A stretch of 16,826 bases of DNA from Duncaniella sp. (GCA_022511285.1 JAFLRW010000020.1:1-16826); one strand, 5' to 3'. Shown: positions 1 through 7,690, counted from the stretch's first letter. Numbers and translations are program-made. Notes: a model not told the origin generated them from the sequence alone.

Positions 1-1361
1 ACCACGACCGCTCGGGCCGCTACACGGCGCGCGACTTCGGCCGCAACTACCTCACCTCGCTCGACAAGGACGCCATCATCTTCACCAACGGCGACAACGA
101 CACCTTCCCGCTATGGTATGCACAGGAGGTCGAAGGGGTGCGGACTGATGTCCGGGTGGTCAATCTCAGCTATCTCACCACCGATTGGTATGCCAACCAG
201 ATGCGCCATCCTGCCTACAATGCTCCGGGCATCGAGACGCTCGGTCAGCCGCGCGACTATGCCTACGACCGTATGAATTTCACCTATTTCGCATCCGATG
301 CCGACACTGTCCCCACCAATGTCTTCGCTTCGCTACGGCAGGTCTACGACCCGGAGTCGAGCCGCAACAAGTGGGACGCTCCTATGATGAAACACCCCGT
401 GATGTTTATCCCGGTCGACCTCGATGCTGCCGTCAAGGCCGGTCGCATCACGGCCGAGGAGGCGGCCTCTTGCGAGCCTTATATCCTGGCTGACATGACT
501 CAGGACCCCGGCTCGATGGCTCATCAGGGCATGACGCTCAGTCAGATTCTTTCGCTCGATATGCTCGCCACCTCTATCAAAAACGGCTGGAATCGTCCCG
601 TTTATGTGGCCGGGACTGTTCCGTCTGAGTATTATCTCGGCCTCCAGCCTTATATGCGGTCTACTGGTATGGCCTATGAGTTTACTCCGGTGGTGAATTA
701 TGACAATTCTGACAAGGATATCGTAGCCGTTAACACCGAAAAGGCTTATCGTAACATCACCGAGCGGTTCCGTTGGGGCGGGCTCGATATGGTCTCTGAG
801 CCCGGACAGGTCTATCTCGACGAGACGGTGCGACGGTTTGTGACCACCACACGCTCTTACATCCTCGACTGCGCTACGGCGCTGGTCAACGAGGCGGTGT
901 TGGCCGAACGGGCCGACTCTGCCGGTATAGCCGACCACGAGGCGGAGGCCCTCGCGGCTTTCAAGGCCGATAGATATGGCAAAGCTCTCAATCTCGTGAA
1001 GCTTATGGAGGAGAAGCTCCCTGAGGTGGCCTCCCCCTATGCTGTGCAGATTCGGCAGAAGATGGCGCAGATATATTCGCGCATTGGGCTTGCTACAGGT
1101 AATCAGAAGGCTGAAAACCATGCCCGTGAGCTGCTCCGTAAGGAGATTTTCGACAATGCTCAGTATGTCCGTTTCAATCAGAGCCTCGCGCCAAGGCAGT
1201 ATTCCACACTGCAGGTCAACGACCGCTTCCGCGACACTTACTATATGGTCTACCTCCTGCAGGATTATGCTGATGCCGGGGGCGACGTCGACGCTATTGT
1301 GGCTGAACTGACTGCTCTCGGGGTCAACTTTGACCGCATCATCTCAATCCTCGATAATTAA
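1..1361 (+). CDS. DUF2723 family membrane protein (GT117-like), C-terminal part, 5'-truncated by the window
   Basis: The reading frame is open from the first full codon (position 3), so the gene begins upstream of the window; the GTG at 138 is an internal codon, not the start. The first visible residues (TNGDNDTFPLWYAQEV, about positions 87-134) are the characteristic block just after the membrane domain of DUF2723 proteins, a Bacteroidota family of large polytopic membrane proteins related to GT-C glycosyltransferases and, as I recall, named glycosyltransferase family 117 in some databases. What remains is the soluble C-terminal domain, outside the membrane bundle; its last ~130 residues look helical and TPR-like. 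The stop lies 5 nt before pdxA, so the two are probably co-transcribed. The substrate is unknown. Wobble positions favour T, C and G, with very few A-ending codons. Confidence 0.85.
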   Translation, partial: HDRSGRYTARDFGRNYLTSLDKDAIIFTNGDNDTFPLWYAQEVEGVRTDVRVVNLSYLTTDWYANQMRHPAYNAPGIETLGQPRDYAYDRMNFTYFASDADTVPTNVFASLRQVYDPESSRNKWDAPMMKHPVMFIPVDLDAAVKAGRITAEEAASCEPYILADMTQDPGSMAHQGMTLSQILSLDMLATSIKNGWNRPVYVAGTVPSEYYLGLQPYMRSTGMAYEFTPVVNYDNSDKDIVAVNTEKAYRNITERFRWGGLDMVSEPGQVYLDETVRRFVTTTRSYILDCATALVNEAVLAERADSAGIADHEAEALAAFKADRYGKALNLVKLMEEKLPEVASPYAVQIRQKMAQIYSRIGLATGNQKAENHARELLRKEIFDNAQYVRFNQSLAPRQYSTLQVNDRFRDTYYMVYLLQDYADAGGDVDAIVAELTALGVNFDRIISILDN

Positions 1362-1366
1362 TATCT

Positions 1367-2551
1367 ATGGAACGAAAGAAACTCCGGGTGGGTATCACCC
1401 ACGGCGACATTAACGGCATTGGCTACGAGGTGCTCCTGAAGACTCTCGAGAGCTTCTCGGTGGCCGATATCTGCACGCCCGTTGTCTACGGTAGTGCCAA
1501 GATTGCTGCTTTCTATCGCAAGGCTATTGCTGATATCCCCGATGTGAAATTATCAGTCATCGACTCTGCGGCCCAAGTGGAGACCGACAGGCAGCGGTGC
1601 TATATTATTAATGTGGTCCCCGAGGATACCCCCGTCAATCCCGGCGAGATTACAAAGGCGGCCGGCGAGGCTGCTGTTGCTGCTCTCGACCGAGCCACGG
1701 CCGACCTCCGGGCCGGACTTATCGACGTCCTGGTCACTTGCCCTATTAATAAAAACGCTATCCATGGCAGGGATTTTGACTTCCCGGGCCATACGGAGTA
1801 TCTTGAAAACTGCTTCGGCGGACAAGGGCGGAAGGCTATGATGATTATGGCGGCCGAGGGCTTGAGGGTGGCGTTGGTGTCCATTCATAGCCCGATTGCT
1901 CAGGTGCCTCAGTCTATTTCGGTCGATTCGGTCACTGAGGCTATTGAGGCGTTTGCCCGCTCGCTGACGGTCGATTTTGCTGTCCACGCGCCCCGGATTG
2001 CTGTGCTCGCTCTCAATCCTCACGCCGGCGACGGTGGGGTGATTGGCTCGGAGGAGAGGGACTTTATTATCCCGGCCATCGAGGAGGCTAACAGGAGGCG
2101 TATTCTTGCTTTCGGCCCATATCCTGCCGACGGTTTCTTTGCTTCGGGGGCTTATGATAAGTTCGACGGGATTCTGGCTATGTATCACGACCAGGGCCTG
2201 ACCCCTTTCAAGCTCCTGGCCGGTAACCGTGGGTTCAATTTCACGGCCGGACTTCCTTTTGTGCGCACATCCCCTGACCACGGCACTGCTTTTGATATCG
2301 CCGGCCGTGGGGTGGCCGACCCTCAGTCGCTGCGTGAGGCCATATATGCTGCAATTGATATTTACCACAATCGTATTTCCGAGGCGGAGGCTGTCGCTAA
2401 TCCTCTTAAAAAACAATTCTTTGACCGGGGCTCCGACCGCTCCGCAAAGGCTAAGAAGGAGGCGGATAAGCATAAGAAATCATTCCGGTTGGAGGACGAT
2501 GCTCCCGATGCCGACGATGTTGACGCTGCTCTCGCTGCTTTAGAGGGATAA
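1367..2551 (+). CDS. pdxA: 4-hydroxythreonine-4-phosphate dehydrogenase PdxA
   Basis: PdxA oxidises 4-phosphohydroxy-L-threonine with NAD(P) in the deoxyxylulose-5-phosphate-dependent route to pyridoxal phosphate, in the cytoplasm. The N-terminus has the family motif GITHGDINGIGYEV. His174 (SIHSP), His219 (NPHAGDGG) and His274 (YHDQG) match the E. coli metal ligands His166, His211 and His266 with a constant offset of 8; the substrate-loop GHTEY is at about residues 141-145. At 394 residues it is longer than E. coli PdxA (329): residues ~348-394 form a Lys-rich then Asp/Glu/Ala-rich tail outside the catalytic core. It sits 5 nt after the DUF2723 gene and 4 nt before an ATP-grasp-like gene. pdxJ is not in the window. 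The ATG at 1367 begins directly with a charged leader and the family motif, so the start is secure. Confidence 0.95.
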   Translation: MERKKLRVGITHGDINGIGYEVLLKTLESFSVADICTPVVYGSAKIAAFYRKAIADIPDVKLSVIDSAAQVETDRQRCYIINVVPEDTPVNPGEITKAAGEAAVAALDRATADLRAGLIDVLVTCPINKNAIHGRDFDFPGHTEYLENCFGGQGRKAMMIMAAEGLRVALVSIHSPIAQVPQSISVDSVTEAIEAFARSLTVDFAVHAPRIAVLALNPHAGDGGVIGSEERDFIIPAIEEANRRRILAFGPYPADGFFASGAYDKFDGILAMYHDQGLTPFKLLAGNRGFNFTAGLPFVRTSPDHGTAFDIAGRGVADPQSLREAIYAAIDIYHNRISEAEAVANPLKKQFFDRGSDRSAKAKKEADKHKKSFRLEDDAPDADDVDAALAALEG

Positions 2552-2555
2552 TGAT

Positions 2556-3392
2556 ATGTCGTCAATCAAGATTGCCGCTATTCTTCGCGCTGCAGCATAT
2601 TCCCCCAATCATATTGGCAACGATGCTGCTATTCTGAATCTCGCTGCCGAGCAGCTCCGAAAGAGGGGGTGCGAGGTGCGAATCTACTCGGAGGAGCAGT
2701 TCATTGCCGGGGCTGTCGAGGAGAGGTTTATTCTCCACATGTGTCGTGACCGTCGCTCTTTCCCTATGCTTCAGAAGCTCGAAGACGACGGCGCTTTGGT
2801 GGTCAACTCCGGTTACGGGGTGGAAAACTGTATCCGTGAGCGGTTGGCAAGAATCCTCATCGGTTCCGGTATCCCCTATCCCGAGAGCATTATGGTTGAC
2901 ACTAACCAGACCGTGGCCGCGCGGCTCGACGCTATGGGCATCTCGCGTGCCTGGATTAAAAAGGGGGAGATGTATGCCTGCCACAAGGAGGATGTCACCT
3001 ATGTGCGACACTCCACCGAGGCGCAGGAGATGCTCCAGGAATACTTCCTTCGGGGCATCCGGCGGGCGGTCATCAACAGGCATATTGATGGCTTGAAACT
3101 CAAGTTCTACGGCATTGCCGGCTCTGAGTGGTTCTACCACTCATTCCCTCTCCTCGATAATCCCGAGGGGCCGGGACCGGAGCTGTTTGACATCGACGAT
3201 TTCCGACTCACGGCTGCGAGGGCGGCTGCGGCGCTCGATATCCTCATATATGGTGGCGACGCCATCGTGACTCCCGACGGTCGATTCACTATTATCGACA
3301 TCAACGATTTCCCCACTTTTGCGCCCTGCCGCAATGAGGCTGCGGCAGAGATTGCTCGACTCCTGCTCCGTCTCATCAAAGCTCGACGCTGA
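2556..3392 (+). CDS. ATP-grasp-like ligase of unknown substrate
   Basis: This 278-residue protein has no family I can name with certainty, but it carries the outline of an ATP-grasp enzyme, which uses ATP to join a carboxylate to an amine or thiol, or to phosphorylate a small molecule. Visible features are an N-terminal Rossmann-like region (about 1-90), a segment like the ATP-grasp linker (ARILIGSGIPYPES, about 98-111), a likely ATP-binding lysine pair in AWIKKGE, and near the C-terminus IYGGDAIV followed by the metal-binding signature D248-I-N250-D251-F-P. No signal peptide, so cytoplasmic. It follows pdxA by 4 nt and ends the operon. Whether its substrate is linked to vitamin B6 or to the glycan pathway of the first gene cannot be told from sequence. 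It could also be an inactive or kinase-type family member. Confidence 0.7.
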   Translation: MSSIKIAAILRAAAYSPNHIGNDAAILNLAAEQLRKRGCEVRIYSEEQFIAGAVEERFILHMCRDRRSFPMLQKLEDDGALVVNSGYGVENCIRERLARILIGSGIPYPESIMVDTNQTVAARLDAMGISRAWIKKGEMYACHKEDVTYVRHSTEAQEMLQEYFLRGIRRAVINRHIDGLKLKFYGIAGSEWFYHSFPLLDNPEGPGPELFDIDDFRLTAARAAAALDILIYGGDAIVTPDGRFTIIDINDFPTFAPCRNEAAAEIARLLLRLIKARR

Positions 3393-3485
3393 GTCGAAAA
3401 CCGCCACAAAAACATAGATTTCGAGGGGTTGCACTCCTGCTTTTCTGTCATTTTGCCACGATTTTTTATTTTTCTTGCAAAAATG

Positions 3486-3517
3486 TTTGGAAGAAACAAA
3501 AAATCATTGTACTTTTG
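3486..3517 (+). promoter_or_regulatory. Bacteroidota-type promoter for the secreted protein gene at 3600
   Basis: TTTG at 3486-3489 (-33 box) and TACTTTTG at 3510-3517 (-7 box, consensus TAnnTTTG) are separated by 20 nt, the usual layout for the main Bacteroidota sigma factor. Transcription should begin near 3524, giving a leader of about 75 nt before ATG 3600. The rest of the intergenic stretch 3393-3599 is AT-rich, with T-runs at 3466-3473, and has only a weak hairpin (3424-3438, AGGGG/CTCCT with one wobble pair) that might end the upstream operon. Confidence 0.8.
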
Positions 3518-3599
3518 CAGCGGACTATCGTCCTCGCTTCAAAAACAATTCTCTAAAACAGAAACAATCTCACATTCTTCCAATTTAGAAGCAATTTCT

Positions 3600-4949
3600 A
3601 TGAAAAAGTTTTACTCATTAGCTCTTTCAGCCGCTGTTGCCTTCGCTGCTTCTGCCGCTGATGTTAAGGTGGCTCCCGTTGTCCGCCAGGCTGTTGACGA
3701 GGCTACTATCCTCGAAATGCTCGCAGCTCCCGTTCAAACCCCCGCCAAGGCTCCCGCAAAAGCTCGCCCCGCCAATATCAACGAGCTTGCCGGCCTCTAT
3801 AACGGCGCTTACTATCTGCCTTTTGAAGGCTATGGTGACACGGAAGGTACTTTTGCTATTCTCCCCGGTGAGACAGCAGCAACTTTGACCTTCATCGGCA
3901 TGTGCGATGACTACATGGATATCCCTGTCAGCTATGCCACAGGCCTTATCGAGTTCCCCGCTAAATATCCCCTCGGCTCTTACAAATTCTCTGATGGGAC
4001 TTATGATGTGGTTCTTACTCACATGGTGATTGGTGAAACTGGTCTTGTTGAGTCATCCTCTCCTTACTATTTGATGATTAACGAGGATGGTTCAATCTCA
4101 AGCCTTGATGTCAACGCCTTCTATCTTCCCCGCCTTGAAGGTAAGGACTCTTATATGCTCGGCTCAGGTGGCGGTCGCTTCAACATCTCTCTTGCCGTTG
4201 ACGACAATGACCAGTGGGTGTCCAAAGGTGAGTGCTCTTTCCTCGACGACGGTTTCCTCCTTCCCGTCTGGAGCGACTGGTTGGGCGCTAGGGTTACCGG
4301 TTACAACATTCCTCAGCTCACTTGCGATTTCCAGCAGAACAAGAACAATCCCAAACTCTTCCGTCTCTTCCGTCCTTACGATAAGGTTAACGAAGTGATT
4401 ACCGACCTCTTCGTTCAGAACAATGTTTCTTTTGATTATTGGACTCCCGCAGATGGTCTCTTCTATCTCAATGACTGCCCCTTCGATGGCTCTATCGTGC
4501 TTGATGCCACATATCCCAACTGCGTTCAGGTTGTTCCCGGATTCAATGGCGCCATCAGTGGCTATATCTTCTATAGCTCTAATATCGAGTATGCTGAGCT
4601 GAGCGCAGGTTCTACACCTGAGGAAATCGCTCCTTTCGTTGAGCACCTCTCTTACATCGACCCCGCTGCCCAGACCGCTATCATCTACAACTGTACGATG
4701 GCAGCCGGCCCTATGCCTTTCGATGCTGTTAACTCTGTCTTCAAGGTGGAGAACTACAGTGTGTCAAACACCTGCACCATCGTGCTCCCCGAGGGTATCA
4801 AACTCGACGAGACCGGCCTCACCGAGATTGCCGCTGAGCAGACCGAGGCTCCCGTTTACTACAACCTCCAGGGTGTCCGCGTTGAAAACCCCGCTAACGG
4901 TCTCTACATCCGCGTTCAGGGTAAGACTGCCACCAAGGTGGTTCTCTAA
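3600..4949 (+). CDS. secreted protein of unknown function with conserved Bacteroidales C-terminal tail
   Basis: A 449-residue exported protein I cannot assign to a family. The ATG at 3600 is chosen over the more upstream in-frame ATG at 3429 because the promoter at 3486-3517 lies inside that longer frame and a clean Sec signal peptide begins at MKKFYSLALS, with probable cleavage after ASA (about residues 18-20). Then follow an Ala/Pro/Lys-rich linker (about 47-60), a large body rich in aromatic and acidic residues with no repeats or catalytic motif I recognise, and a C-terminal tail (about 418-449: YYNLQGVRVENP, then GLYIRV, ending in KVVL). Tails of this type end many exported Bacteroidales proteins and resemble, without clearly being, type IX secretion sorting domains. 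Codon choice is very uniform (GCT, ATC, CTC; no ATA seen), suggesting strong expression. It is monocistronic, between its own promoter and a terminator. Confidence 0.75.
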   Translation: MKKFYSLALSAAVAFAASAADVKVAPVVRQAVDEATILEMLAAPVQTPAKAPAKARPANINELAGLYNGAYYLPFEGYGDTEGTFAILPGETAATLTFIGMCDDYMDIPVSYATGLIEFPAKYPLGSYKFSDGTYDVVLTHMVIGETGLVESSSPYYLMINEDGSISSLDVNAFYLPRLEGKDSYMLGSGGGRFNISLAVDDNDQWVSKGECSFLDDGFLLPVWSDWLGARVTGYNIPQLTCDFQQNKNNPKLFRLFRPYDKVNEVITDLFVQNNVSFDYWTPADGLFYLNDCPFDGSIVLDATYPNCVQVVPGFNGAISGYIFYSSNIEYAELSAGSTPEEIAPFVEHLSYIDPAAQTAIIYNCTMAAGPMPFDAVNSVFKVENYSVSNTCTIVLPEGIKLDETGLTEIAAEQTEAPVYYNLQGVRVENPANGLYIRVQGKTATKVVL

Positions 4950-4977
4950 CAAAGACTCCTGAGTCAATATCTCATTC

Positions 4978-5016
4978 TTCCCGCTCCCGTTATTAACGTG
5001 GGCGGGAATTTTTTTT
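4978..5016 (+). terminator. intrinsic terminator after the secreted protein gene
   Basis: TTCCCGC (4978-4984) pairs with GCGGGAA (5002-5008); inside it CGTT pairs with AACG around an ATT loop, with one mismatch between the two stems. Eight T residues follow (5009-5016). It lies 28 nt after the stop codon. The end of the T-tract also forms the -33 box of the next promoter. Confidence 0.85.
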
Positions 5017-5045
5017 GCACATAAAAAACAAAAATCTTACCTTTG
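5014..5045 (+). promoter_or_regulatory. Bacteroidota-type promoter for the KDPG aldolase gene
   Basis: TTTG at 5014-5017 and TACCTTTG at 5038-5045 are separated by 20 nt, the same layout as the promoter at 3486-3517. The start of transcription is expected near 5052, leaving a leader of about 23 nt before ATG 5075. The -33 box is built from the last T residues of the preceding terminator. Confidence 0.8.
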
Positions 5046-5074
5046 CACAGTTTCTAACCTTAAACTGTAATATT

Positions 5075-5746
5075 ATGGCAAAATTTGACAAACTCGCCGT
5101 CCTCGCCAAGATGGGCGCTACCGGCGTGGTCCCCGTGTTCTATCACAAAGATGCCGAGGTGGCAAAGCAGGTGGTTAAGGCTTGCTACGATGGCGGCATC
5201 CGTGCCTTTGAGTTCACTAACCGTGGCGACTTTGCCCATGAGGTGTTTGCCGAAGTGGTGAAGTATGCCGCTAAGGAGTGTCCCGAAATGGCTATGGGTG
5301 TTGGTTCTATCGTTGACCCCGCCACCGCGGCTCTCTATATTCAGCTCGGCGCCTGCTTCATCGTGGGCCCGCTCTTCAACCCCGAGGTGTCTCGCATCTG
5401 CAACCGTCGTCTCGTTCCCTACACCCCCGGCTGCGGCAGCGTCAGCGAAGTCGGTGCAGCTCAGGAGACCGGATGCGACCTCTGCAAGGTGTTCCCCGGC
5501 GATGTCCTCGGCACTAAGCTCGTCAAAGGTCTCCTCGCTCCCATGCCCTGGTCGAAACTTATGGTGACCGGCGGCGTTGAGCCTTCTAAGGAGAACATCG
5601 AGGGCTGGATTAAGGCCGGCGTGTTCTGCGTGGGTATGGGCTCTAAACTCTTCCCCAAGGATCGCGTCGAGGCTCAGGACTGGGCGTATGTCTCCGACAA
5701 GTGTCGTGAGGCTCTCGGCTATGTGGCTGAGGCTCGTAAGAAATAA
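5075..5746 (+). CDS. eda: 2-dehydro-3-deoxyphosphogluconate (KDPG) aldolase family protein
   Basis: Members of this class I aldolase family cleave 2-keto-3-deoxy-6-phosphogluconate to pyruvate and glyceraldehyde-3-phosphate (Entner-Doudoroff and uronate breakdown), and often 4-hydroxy-2-oxoglutarate as well. The protein has 223 residues, near the usual size. Lys138 in CKVFPGD matches the Schiff-base Lys133 of E. coli Eda; Glu46 and Arg50 in FEFTNRGD match Glu45 and Arg49; GGI precedes them and TGGVEPSKENI forms the phosphate-binding end of the barrel. The FEFTNRGD block departs from the common LEVTLRT, so the exact sugar acid is uncertain. The ATG at 5075 is used because a longer frame from TTG 5015 would start upstream of the promoter's -7 box. 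No edd, uxu or kdgK gene is nearby; it stands alone between a promoter and a terminator. Confidence 0.85.
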   Translation: MAKFDKLAVLAKMGATGVVPVFYHKDAEVAKQVVKACYDGGIRAFEFTNRGDFAHEVFAEVVKYAAKECPEMAMGVGSIVDPATAALYIQLGACFIVGPLFNPEVSRICNRRLVPYTPGCGSVSEVGAAQETGCDLCKVFPGDVLGTKLVKGLLAPMPWSKLMVTGGVEPSKENIEGWIKAGVFCVGMGSKLFPKDRVEAQDWAYVSDKCREALGYVAEARKK

Positions 5747-5769
5747 TTTTTTTGTTATCTGTCTCATTG

Positions 5770-5805
5770 TCGGGATTGTCGGTTTTATCCGATAATCCCG
5801 ATTTT
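5770..5805 (+). terminator. intrinsic terminator after the aldolase gene
   Basis: A near-perfect hairpin: TCGGGATT (5770-5777) with AATCCCGA (5794-5801), a G-T wobble, then TCGG (5779-5782) with CCGA (5789-5792), closing a TTTTAT loop. It is followed by TTTT at 5802-5805. It lies 23 nt after the stop codon. Confidence 0.85.
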
Positions 5806-5851
5806 AACATTTAATAACGCCCGGCACAACCATCCCCCTGAAATTTCGCCG

Positions 5852-5859
5852 TAACTTTG
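5852..5859 (+). promoter_or_regulatory. probable -7 element of the promoter for the acyl-CoA synthetase operon
   Basis: TAACTTTG fits TAnnTTTG and lies 25 nt before ATG 5885, just downstream of the aldolase terminator. No TTTG is present at the expected -33 position, so this promoter may be weaker or need an activator. It is the only clear promoter I see upstream of the genes from 5885 to 14667. Confidence 0.6.
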
Positions 5860-5884
5860 TAGTTCATATCATCACTCTACGATT

Positions 5885-7690
5885 ATGCAGAATGTACTCA
5901 CCCTCCTCTCCGCCATCCACGCTGCCGAGCATCCCGACAAGGCGGCTCTGATGGCTCCTGACTATGAGGGCAACTGGAGAGACATCTCCTGGGCGGAGTT
6001 TGATGCCGATGTGGTCCGTGCCGCACGTGCCTTGGTGACCCTCGGTGTGAGCTACGGCGATTGTGTGGCCACATTCTCGGCCAACCGCCCCGAAAACCTT
6101 GTCACTGATTTTGCCCTCTATCGCATACGCGCCATTTCTGTCTCTATCTACGCCACCTCGTCTCCCGAACAGGTTAAATACATTGTCAACGATGCTAAGT
6201 GTGCGGTGCTCTTTGCGGGCAACACCACGCAGTATCAGGCCGCTCGCCGTGTGCAGCGGGAGCTCCCGATTCTGACTCGCATCATCGTGATTAAGAATAT
6301 CACCCTCGATGCCGACGACACCACCTCCATGCTCTGGGCCGACTTCCTGGCCCTCGGCGATAATGCCGCTCCGCAGATTGCCGCAGAGGTGGAGTGCCGT
6401 GCCGCCGCTGCCCGCCCCGACGATATCGCTACTCTGGTCTACACCTCCGGAACCACCGGCGAACCGAAAGGTGCTATCCTTACCCACGCCAACTATACCG
6501 CGGCCCTGACTGCCCATAAGGAGCGCCTTTATATGGTCACCCCCGACGATGTCTCTCTCGCATTCCTCCCCCTGAGCCACATCTTTGAGAAGGGCTACAC
6601 CTATTTCTGTCTCCTCGTCGGAGTCAAGGTGGCCGTCAACCGCGACCCCCGGGCCATTCAGGATACCATCAAGGTGGTGCGACCCACCTGTATGTGTGCC
6701 GTCCCGAGATTCTGGGAGAAGGTCTACACGGCGGTCAATGAGAAGATTGCCTCGATGGGTGCGGTGCAGCGCACGCTCATCCGCGTGGCCCTCAGTGTGG
6801 GGCGCCGCCGCAATCTCGACTATCGCCGCCGCGGACTCCCCGTGCCCTTCTGGCTCGAAAAGTCATATCAGTTCTTTGACGCCCGGGTGTTTGCACAGCT
6901 GCGCGCAGCCATAGGCATCGACAAGCCGAATATCTTTCCCACGGCCGGTGCGCCTGTCTCCGACACCCTGGTGGAGTTCTTCCACTCCTGCGGAATATTT
7001 CTGATGGTGGGCTACGGGCTCTCAGAGACCACTGCCACCGTGACCTGCTTCCCCCTCACAGGCTACACGCTGGGCTCCGTGGGTTTTGAACTGCCGGGCG
7101 TGAAGGTGCGCATAGGCAAGGACTCGGAAGTGGAAGTGAAGGGCCCCACCGTGATGCGCGGCTATTACAACAAGCCGCAGGCCACGGCCGATGCGTTCAC
7201 CCCCGACGGGTGGTTTCGCACCGGCGATGCCGGCCGCATAGCTGCCGACGGGTCGCTCACGCTCACCGACCGCATCAAAGACCTCTTCAAGACCTCAAAC
7301 GGAAAGTATATAGCGCCACAGGCCATCGAGTCGCGCCTCGGCACCGATAAGTACATCGAGCAGGTGGCCGTGATAGGCGACAGCCGCAAGTTTGTGTCGG
7401 CTCTCATTGTGCCCAACTACGAGGCCCTGAGGCTATGGAGAGACGAGCGTGGACTCTCTCTCGACACGCCCGCGGCAATAGCAGCCTCGGCTGAGGTGAA
7501 GGCAATGATGGCGGAGCGCCTCGAGCAGCTCCAAAAGGGGCTTGCCTCTTTTGAAAAGATTAAACGTTTCACTCTCCTGCCGCGCGAGTTCACAATTGAC
7601 TCCGGCGAGCTTACTAACACCCTCAAACTCCGCCGCCGCATAGTCGAAGACCACTACAAACAAGAGATTGAAAAGATGTATCAAGGATGA
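5885..7690 (+). CDS. long-chain fatty acid--CoA ligase (AMP-binding)
   Basis: An ANL-superfamily enzyme that activates a fatty acid with ATP, via an acyl-adenylate, to acyl-CoA. Of 601 residues, it has the ATP-binding loop YTSGTTGEPKGA (186-197), the A5 motif GYGLSETT (376-383), the A7 motif DGWFRTGDAG (441-450) and the A8 hinge TDRIKDLFKTSNGKYIAP with the conserved lysine region. The length and the KTSNGKYIAP hinge fit the long-chain FAA/FadD type rather than acetyl-CoA synthetase. No signal peptide; such enzymes work at the inner face of the membrane. Its TGA overlaps the ATG of the next gene (ATGA), so the two are translationally coupled, suggesting an acyl-CoA supply for envelope lipid or glycan modification (inference). 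Codon use changes inside the gene: ATA encodes 1 of about 19 Ile before residue 343 and 8 of 17 afterwards. Confidence 0.9.
   Translation: MQNVLTLLSAIHAAEHPDKAALMAPDYEGNWRDISWAEFDADVVRAARALVTLGVSYGDCVATFSANRPENLVTDFALYRIRAISVSIYATSSPEQVKYIVNDAKCAVLFAGNTTQYQAARRVQRELPILTRIIVIKNITLDADDTTSMLWADFLALGDNAAPQIAAEVECRAAAARPDDIATLVYTSGTTGEPKGAILTHANYTAALTAHKERLYMVTPDDVSLAFLPLSHIFEKGYTYFCLLVGVKVAVNRDPRAIQDTIKVVRPTCMCAVPRFWEKVYTAVNEKIASMGAVQRTLIRVALSVGRRRNLDYRRRGLPVPFWLEKSYQFFDARVFAQLRAAIGIDKPNIFPTAGAPVSDTLVEFFHSCGIFLMVGYGLSETTATVTCFPLTGYTLGSVGFELPGVKVRIGKDSEVEVKGPTVMRGYYNKPQATADAFTPDGWFRTGDAGRIAADGSLTLTDRIKDLFKTSNGKYIAPQAIESRLGTDKYIEQVAVIGDSRKFVSALIVPNYEALRLWRDERGLSLDTPAAIAASAEVKAMMAERLEQLQKGLASFEKIKRFTLLPREFTIDSGELTNTLKLRRRIVEDHYKQEIEKMYQG

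Noticed and set aside
333..1121. Long minus-strand open frame (262 codons) opposite the DUF2723 gene
   Set aside because: It lies wholly inside a well-supported + strand gene, its product has no recognisable motif, and it is explained by the codon bias of the sense gene.
1553..2473. Minus-strand open frame of 306 codons opposite pdxA
   Set aside because: PdxA is certain on the + strand with all metal ligands; the antisense product resembles nothing and has no promoter.
3394..3424. Inverted repeat TCGAAA/TTTCGA after the ATP-grasp-like gene
   Set aside because: Only 6 bp with a long spacer and no T-run directly after; not convincing as a terminator or operator.
3429..3599. N-terminal extension of the secreted protein from ATG 3429
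   Set aside because: The promoter at 3486-3517 lies inside this stretch, and a standard signal peptide begins at ATG 3600.
5015..5074. N-terminal extension of the aldolase from TTG 5015
   Set aside because: It would begin in the preceding terminator's T-tract and upstream of the mapped-looking -7 box; ATG 5075 gives the normal family N-terminus.
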